This document shows positions 6,471 through 10,988 of a stretch of DNA of 10,988 bases, one piece after another. The notes under the pieces are model-generated. The model saw nothing but the letters and a program-made list of their open reading frames with translations. It was not told where the DNA came from and did not search any database. The position numbers and the translations under genes were made by a program. The DNA lies in assembly GCA_003024985.2 (NCBI GenBank), contig PXIH01S0024724.1. One strand, given 5' to 3'. Positions within the stretch are counted from its first letter, which is position 1. Every line of letters starts with the position of its first letter. Origin of the DNA: Euperipatoides rowelli (lineage: Eukaryota; Onychophora; Udeonychophora; Euonychophora; Peripatopsidae).

Positions 6471-6736
6471 TGACTTTACTGGGTTATGCACATAATAAAT
6501 TTTCTTTCCATCCTATGTTGGGTTATGCATTTCTTTTATGCACTTTGCGATTCAAACACAATCATTATTTATATTTATTTATATATTTATTTACATTTAA
6601 TTATATTATTAATTTAAAATTACACTTTTTATTAATAAATTTAATTTTATTTATTTAATTATTTGACTATTATGGATCCACTTGATCCATTCTCCCAATG
6701 TAATTGAGCTTTTGTGATTAGTGTCTCACATAGGTC

Positions 6737-6744
6737 CCTTAGAA
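6737..6744 (+). repeat. Left target-site duplication, CCTTAGAA
   Basis: Identical to 7075-7082. Exactly 8 bp, with TA at the centre, as hAT insertions (Buster-type preference) produce. Confidence 0.9.
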
Positions 6745-7074
6745 CAGTGGTTCCCAACCTTTTTACATGTGAGGACCACTTTTCCAACTACAAGTTGTGG
6801 ACCACCAGCTCATAAACACACACAATAGATAGGATTATTTGATAAGCTTTTTTTGGGGGGATAGGAGTACCAGCTTATATGTAATATCACCGTACCATAA
6901 TCAATTGTTTTAGAAAGAATATGCCTATATTCAATTACACAGGTTATTGATTATTAGCCAAGCTAAAAATGAAGGATTTTTTTTTTAATTGATTAAACAG
7001 CCGGGACCACCTGATAATGCTCCAGGGAGTTAGGGACCACTTGTGGTCCACAGACCACAATTTGGGAACCACTG
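6745..7074. mobile_element. Non-autonomous hAT element (MITE), 330 bp
   Basis: The left end is CAGTGGTTCCCAACCTTTTT. The right end, as reverse complement, is CAGTGGTTCCCAAATTGTGG, so the first 13 bases are identical. A perfect 8-bp target duplication, CCTTAGAA, flanks it. Subterminal GGACCAC/GTGGTCC words recur at about 6774, 6800, 7004, 7034 and 7043. There is no coding capacity, so a hAT transposase elsewhere must have moved it. Intact ends and duplication suggest a relatively young insertion. CAGTGGTTC-CAA termini are characteristic of the hAT/Charlie group. Confidence 0.92.
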
Positions 7075-7082
7075 CCTTAGAA

Positions 7083-8280
7083 CACTTAGGATTTTAATAT
7101 TGCTTCTTGTTAATTTTTTTCTTTTCTTTTTCCTTTAGCTAAATAATAGTTTCCAGTAATTATACTTCAATTAATAAAAAAAAAAAAAATGTTAAAATTG
7201 GTTTTGGATTGGCTTTAAAAAAGAAAAAAAAAAAACAATACCAAAAATTATTTTAACCAAAAAAAAAAAAAAAACTGGCAACATTTTAATCTATATCCTC
7301 TCTAAATGGTTATTACTTGTTTTGACATCTTGATCCCATTAGGATTACAATCTAGATATTATTTTCTAATTTATTTTCTCAGAAAAATTTATGATTCTCT
7401 AGAGAAATTGATAGTGGTGAATTTATGGAAATATAAGAAGAGAACACATAAGTTCTCAAAATACTTTCCACTTAGTTGTGTTAAAAGAAAATAAGTTAAG
7501 GATATTTTAATGTTTATATTCAATATATCAAAAAAAAAAAAGAAAAAAAAAGATCCATTTTGAAAATGTTCTGTGATATCATTCACTTGGAATAACATAA
7601 GAGAAATTTATTATTCAATCAATAATTCTTTTTTAGTTGCTTCTTGATAAATATTTTATAATTTTTAAAAAAAAAAATACAGTATATGTAAAAAAAAAAT
7701 CAAAAATTGAAGTTTAGTTCAAATTTTTTATATACATTATACAGTATGTGTTTATGTATATGCATACTGTATATATGTGTATGTGTATTTGTATTTGCAA
7801 GAGACTCTTGAATTCATAAACAATAATAAAATTACAATAGCATCAATATTGATAGCTATTGTCAGTGAATTACATTTTTGGTGGAATAGTTCATGAGCTG
7901 ACTCACCAAATGAGTTGTTCAAAATGAATGATTCTCAGGATTTGTTTTTTTTTTCCTTCTTTTTTTTTTTTGCCAGATTTTATTTTAGTCGTGATGCACA
8001 TTTTAAAGTCACACAAAATAGATTTTCTTTTTAAAATTAACAGATAAATAGACAAATAAGTTTTTTTCTATTAATCAGAGAAAATACTTATTTGTCCTTT
8101 ATTAATCAGTTAATACACTTATTTGAGTAAGGATATTGGTGAATCGCTCATTACATAAATAAGATAATTTGCTAATTAAAGGAATTACTTCATAAAAATA
8201 TATAAATAATTTAATAGAAATGGCTATTGTGCCGAGATTATGATTTGAGAATATATATATTAATACGTGAAGGGAAAACA
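7083..8280. other. AT-rich non-coding stretch
   Basis: Nothing that I can call a gene. It contains A-runs near 7177-7190, 7218-7236, 7258-7274 and 7530-7552, T-runs at 7946-7972, and a small inverted repeat acagtatg/catactgt at 7741-7770. A perfect 11-bp hairpin (gacaaataagt 8051-8061, acttatttgtc 8086-8096) overlaps a two-copy direct repeat of tattaatcag with acttatttg (8069-8125). Reading frames at 7306-7598 are AT-driven and unsupported. Confidence 0.6.
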
Positions 8281-8595
8281 TTGTACCCCTTTTTAAGCAT
8301 ATTGCGCGCTCGGAGGTGTTTGAGATTTGGCAGAGTTAAAGTTTATATGGAGAAGGAGTGCAGAAAGCAAAAATTTATATATAATAGCGTACAAATACAT
8401 TAAATTAAAACATTCATTGTTTACGTTGTGGCAGCTTTTATGAATGTGATACAAATAGCGAGTGAATGAAATTTTCTTATTGGTCGAATTTCGACCACCA
8501 TTGGATTACTAGTACATATTAATAGTTCTATAATCACATAAGTATTTACAGTTCGAAAGTAATATCTTAATACTTTAAACGATATTTTAACTTAC

Positions 8596-8774
8596 AGTTC
8601 GGTGGTGCTCGTTTACATTACGTGGATTGCAATCCGTATTATAGCTGGATATGAAATAAGAGGATGCTGAGTGCTCTAGTTCTATAGGAGAAGCGAAGAC
8701 CGGCTTCTTTGGTCTTACACTTTGAGTTCCCATTTTCTTTTCTTGGGTAGCCCACTGGTACAATAATCTCTTCT
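8596..8774 (-). CDS. Putative internal exon, unrecognised protein
   Basis: On the reverse strand a strong acceptor, cttatcctctatttcag, ends at 8775, and a consensus donor, GTAAGT, begins at 8595. The 179 bp between them are open in one frame (2 nt completing a codon, then 59 codons, ending in phase 0). The frame includes LLYQWATQEKKMGTQ near the start and PKKPVFASPIELEHSASSYF in the middle. The segment has more G+C and CpG than its surroundings. The peptide is hydrophilic, with no signal peptide or membrane segment, and I do not recognise a family. The same frame stays open about 29 codons upstream of the acceptor, to a TAA near 8860, so the acceptor choice is not certain. It could be an exon of a host gene on the reverse strand or part of an old transposon gene. 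Confidence 0.4.
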
Positions 8775-9100
8775 CTGAAATAGAGGATAAGACATGTGAG
8801 GAGTAGGGATTATTGCGTGACAGCTTAATAAGTTGGGAAAAACCTTTTTCTAATTTTTATCAGAATAGCTTTCCCATTGCCCTCTTTGGTTTCTTTCTTA
8901 GCGACATTCTAAAAGTTGTATCCTCCAAGCATTAATTTTCTCTGGTTTCAAATATCGATACCAGTGCCATAGTGTCCAGATTTGGTACTAATTTTATTCT
9001 TTCTTTCTTGGCTTTTCTCGGCTTTTGGGAGGAGCTGGATCTGGGTCTTGTTTATGCCTTAGTAGTTGGATCAAGTAGTTGCTGGTCTTTGTTGGCAATT
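8775..9100 (-). pseudogene. Upstream extension of the same reverse-strand frame, with stops
   Basis: Reading backwards from 8774 in the same frame, the sequence stays interpretable to about 9100 and is interrupted by only four stops (near 8860, 8863, 8930 and 9055). Stretches such as KKERIKLVPNLDTMALVSIF and MSLRKKPKRAMGKLF lie between them. So few stops over ~110 codons of AT-rich DNA suggests former coding sequence, for example a decayed gene or transposon ORF. No family is recognised. The 5' end runs into the tandem duplication that starts at 9041. Confidence 0.25.
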
Positions 9101-9311
9101 AATTTATTTATTATTTCTCTTTCCATATTGTAACTTTCTTGTTATTTATTATTTATTCAGCTTTTGTTACATTATTTATCTGGGTCTTGTTTATGCTTTA
9201 GTAGTTGAATCAAGTAGTTGCTGGTCTTTGTTGCTAATTAATTTATTATTTATCTTTCTATTTTGTAACTTTCTTGTTATTTATTATTTATTCAGCTTTT
9301 GTGACATTATT
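9041..9311 (+). repeat. Tandem duplication, two copies of ~139 bp
   Basis: Copy one is 9041-9179 and copy two is 9180-9311. Both start ctgggtcttgtttatgc and share ttgtaactttcttgttattt and the block ending cagcttttg-ac-attattt. Copy two has a few substitutions and lost about 7 bp in its T-rich middle. The forward ORF at 9066-9365 only reflects this duplication of TTA/TTT-rich sequence. Confidence 0.95.
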
Positions 9312-9482
9312 TCTTTCTCATTATTTCTTACCATTCCTTTGTTTGACCAATTCCCTAATATTTAACTTCCTACTCTGGGGTAATATATTTGGGCAGTCAT
9401 TTTGCCTTATTACAATATTTTTAAGATAAATATACACAGGCTCTTTTGTGTCGAAATTAGCTGTCTGAATCTTTTATTTTAG

Positions 9483-9758
9483 TCAACGAGAAACTGTTGT
9501 GTGCACATTACGTAGAGCATTTAATCTCTGGTCTCTGGAGATAGCAAAAAGTGTCTCAAATACTCTTGTGTGAACACAAAATTGTGATCGAGTTTTAGAG
9601 ATCAAGACAAGTTTGATAAATGTCTGAAAGCTGGAGAGATTTAAATTAAACATATCAAAAAAAAGTAGATAAGTTTGCTGAATATGAAATGTTGTATGTA
9701 TTGAATGTAAAGTTGAAATAAAAAAATATTGCCTAGAATCTTTAAGTTTTATCTTCAA
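9483..9758. other. Coding-like patch of uncertain strand and identity
   Basis: On the reverse strand a 91-codon ATG frame (9758-9483) includes VFETLFAISRDQRLNALRNV and is not low-complexity. On the forward strand an acceptor-like cttttattttag ends at 9482, and one frame then reads QRETVVCTLRRAFNLWS before a TGA at 9571. The AFNLWS part resembles the start of the catalytic domain in matrix metalloproteinases (AF-LWS), but nothing downstream continues that family. Both readings cannot be right. I do not recognise the reverse-strand protein. G+C here is slightly above the neighbouring DNA. It may be a decayed repeat. Confidence 0.2.
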
Positions 9759-9759
9759 T

Positions 9760-10116
9760 ATAATCTACAGAAATGAATGAATAGAATGTTGAACAACTTG
9801 CGATGTCAATGAGAAATGAGTTACATAAAACTATTGAATCGTTGCAGAAGCAAAAATTATGCAGCCAGCGGTAGATGTTATTTGGCACCTGCTGTTATGA
9901 GTATTATATTAAAACTTAAAATATGAAAAAAAAAGAAAGAAAAACATATTGGTTAGGGAATTAATAAAAAAAAAAAAAGAATGTGGCCATGATAACTTAT
10001 CAGTTTAATTAATTATTTATAAAATTCACAATACGAATTATGATGTTTAAATTTAAATGTTTTCTATTGTTAATTTGCATATAAGCTACTGTATATATAC
10101 TGGATGTTTACTGTAA

Positions 10117-10155
<39 letters not shown>

Positions 10156-10640
10156 GCTGTATTTTAACATAGGCTAAACCTCTTTTGTCTGAAATATAAT
10201 GAGCATTTGACTTTTTTTTTGTATAAAAAGATAATCTTTAAATAGTCTAGCTTTATAATTCATTATAAATGGTCTGCCATTATTCAGGTTTAAATACAGA
10301 AATTATAGTTGTTAAGATTCTAAATAAATACAAATGGTAACTGTTTTCTACTGTAAAAACAAACAAAAATATTTTTTTAAAAAAATTAAACTTTTGTTTC
10401 TATTTTTAATATTTACATGTCCAAAAAATTATATGATTAAAGTTTGGCTAAATATTGCAATATTTGATAAAACAAAAAGACATTCGCAAGATTGAATTAC
10501 TTTGTCTTCTTATTTATTTAGGAAAATAGCAGAACTTTGTTATGGTCTTGTTATTTTTGGCGTAATTTTTCCCAACAAAATGCCAAAATCAGCGTTCTGT
10601 ACACTTACGGTACTGGAGCATCCTCATTTTTAATTCAGGT
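9760..10640. other. AT-rich non-coding stretch
   Basis: Nothing I can support as a gene. It includes A-runs at 9925-9945 and 9966-9979, the (ATT)n microsatellite at 10117-10155, and an A/T tract at 10370-10390. A 29-codon open segment at 9785-9871 (forward) has a helical composition but follows an in-frame stop, with no good splice site. Confidence 0.55.
10117..10155 (+). repeat. (ATT)13 microsatellite
   Basis: Thirteen uninterrupted ATT units. Lack of interruptions suggests it is still length-variable. Confidence 0.97.
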
Positions 10641-10646
10641 AGTTGC

Positions 10647-10978
10647 CTAATTTATTATGGGTACCTTTGAATCATTTTTTAAATCCATTACCCATACTAG
10701 TTCCATGTTTATGGTTGCCACCTCAAATCGGCGTTGAGGCGATTGTCTCCCTGTTGAGGGTTGCTGGGATTTGCCTTCCTCACTCTGACTTACATAATCT
10801 ATCATATGTCTTCTGTCGTTCTTTGGACACCTGTCCAAATGAACCCTTGATCTATCTCTGTTCTAAGACTATCAATAAAAAGTTTTCGATTCCTTGCATT
10901 CCAACTCTCAGGGCTCAATATTTTCACCCGTCTACCAAGGTGAGAGTATCCCGGATGAGGAGGCAGGATGTCTACAAC
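10647..10978 (-). pseudogene. Reverse-strand coding-like block, frame broken, at window edge
   Basis: The segment is much GC-richer than the rest. On the reverse strand an acceptor-like tttttgttag ends at 10979, and one frame is then open for 58 codons to TGA at 10804-10802. It includes VVDILPPHPGYSHLGRRVKI and LSPESWNARNRKLFIDSLRT. A second frame, offset by -1, is open from 10862 to 10647. It includes PSTGRQSPQRRFEVATINME and ends at a stop by 10647. The two open stretches overlap at 10805-10862. A single-base change there would account for the break, so a decayed ORF is the simplest reading. Alternatives are an exon using a donor near 10825 (CAG|GTGTCC) or at GTAAGT near 10793, or a repeat. 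I recognise no family. The 5' part lies beyond the window. Confidence 0.35.
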
Positions 10979-10988
10979 CTAACAAAAA

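Larger units (their letters stand above)
6085..6502 (-). repeat. Right arm of the long palindrome
   Basis: Pairs with 5758-6084. It is longer than the left arm mainly because of an extra segment flanked by the 9-bp repeat TTTTCTGAG (6218-6226 and 6312-6320). The left arm carries about 12 extra bases (tgtgtaccatag, near 6031-6042). On the reverse strand a 63-codon frame (6277-6086) includes EVATSNLGEVATPSGTIINI, and on the forward strand a 56-codon ATG frame runs 6300-6470. Both lie in repeated DNA and have no recognised function. Confidence 0.85.

Noticed and set aside
7899-7905. AP-1-like site TGACTCA
   Set aside because: A single 7-bp match in AT-rich DNA with no promoter nearby is expected by chance.
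9066-9365. Forward 99-codon frame rich in Leu, Phe and Tyr that looks like a membrane protein
   Set aside because: It is created by the 139-bp tandem duplication of T-rich DNA and reads the same peptide twice. AT-rich codons give false membrane segments.
9785-9871. Forward 29-codon stretch with a coiled-coil-like composition
   Set aside because: A TAG lies directly upstream in frame, and the nearby acceptor ctacag (about 9765) would splice into that stop.

Overview
This window looks like an AT-rich stretch of an animal nuclear genome, most likely an arthropod or another invertebrate. It has long A/T homopolymers, (AT)n, (GA)n and (ATT)n microsatellites, several hAT-type DNA transposons, a probable solo LTR and long inverted repeats. 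I see no operon structure, ribosome binding sites, rRNA, tRNA or CRISPR. There is no complete gene. The species cannot be named from the sequence. Every family name below rests on pattern recognition, because no search could be run.

Left part (1-3157). A repeat relic opens the window, followed by about 1.2 kb of bare AT-rich DNA. A GC-richer segment at 1309-1464 follows a good splice acceptor and reads as leucine-rich-repeat protein. A hAT/Charlie-type transposon lies at 1684-2659, with matching ends and a broken transposase C-terminus. A decayed reverse-strand fragment at 2823-2981 resembles the C-terminal region of the type-B DNA polymerase of Maverick/Polinton-like elements.

Middle (3158-7082). 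A perfect 8-bp direct repeat (GTTTAGCT) brackets a 2.5-kb composite, 3166-5697, with related ends and AACCG-rich subterminal sequence, best read as a second hAT-like element. Nested in it are a long imperfect inverted repeat with ~420-bp arms, an (AT)n/(GA)n block and a ~415-bp LTR-like unit. Immediately to the right, 5758-6502 forms a nearly closed long palindrome centred on an AAGCTT. A short non-autonomous hAT element (6745-7074) with perfect 8-bp target duplications follows.

Right part (7083-10988). About 1.2 kb is AT-rich and empty. A reverse-strand exon-like segment (8596-8774) has both splice signals and lies inside a longer reading frame with only a few stops. Then come a 139-bp tandem duplication, an unresolved coding-like patch (9483-9758), an (ATT)13 microsatellite, and a GC-richer reverse-strand coding-like block at the right edge whose frame is broken.

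The parts do not form a pathway. The window reads as intergenic or intronic DNA built from layered transposon insertions, with one or two possible exons of host genes. The items most worth following are the hAT element whose ends resemble a mammalian repeat family, the nested composite hAT, and the two long hairpin-forming inverted repeats.
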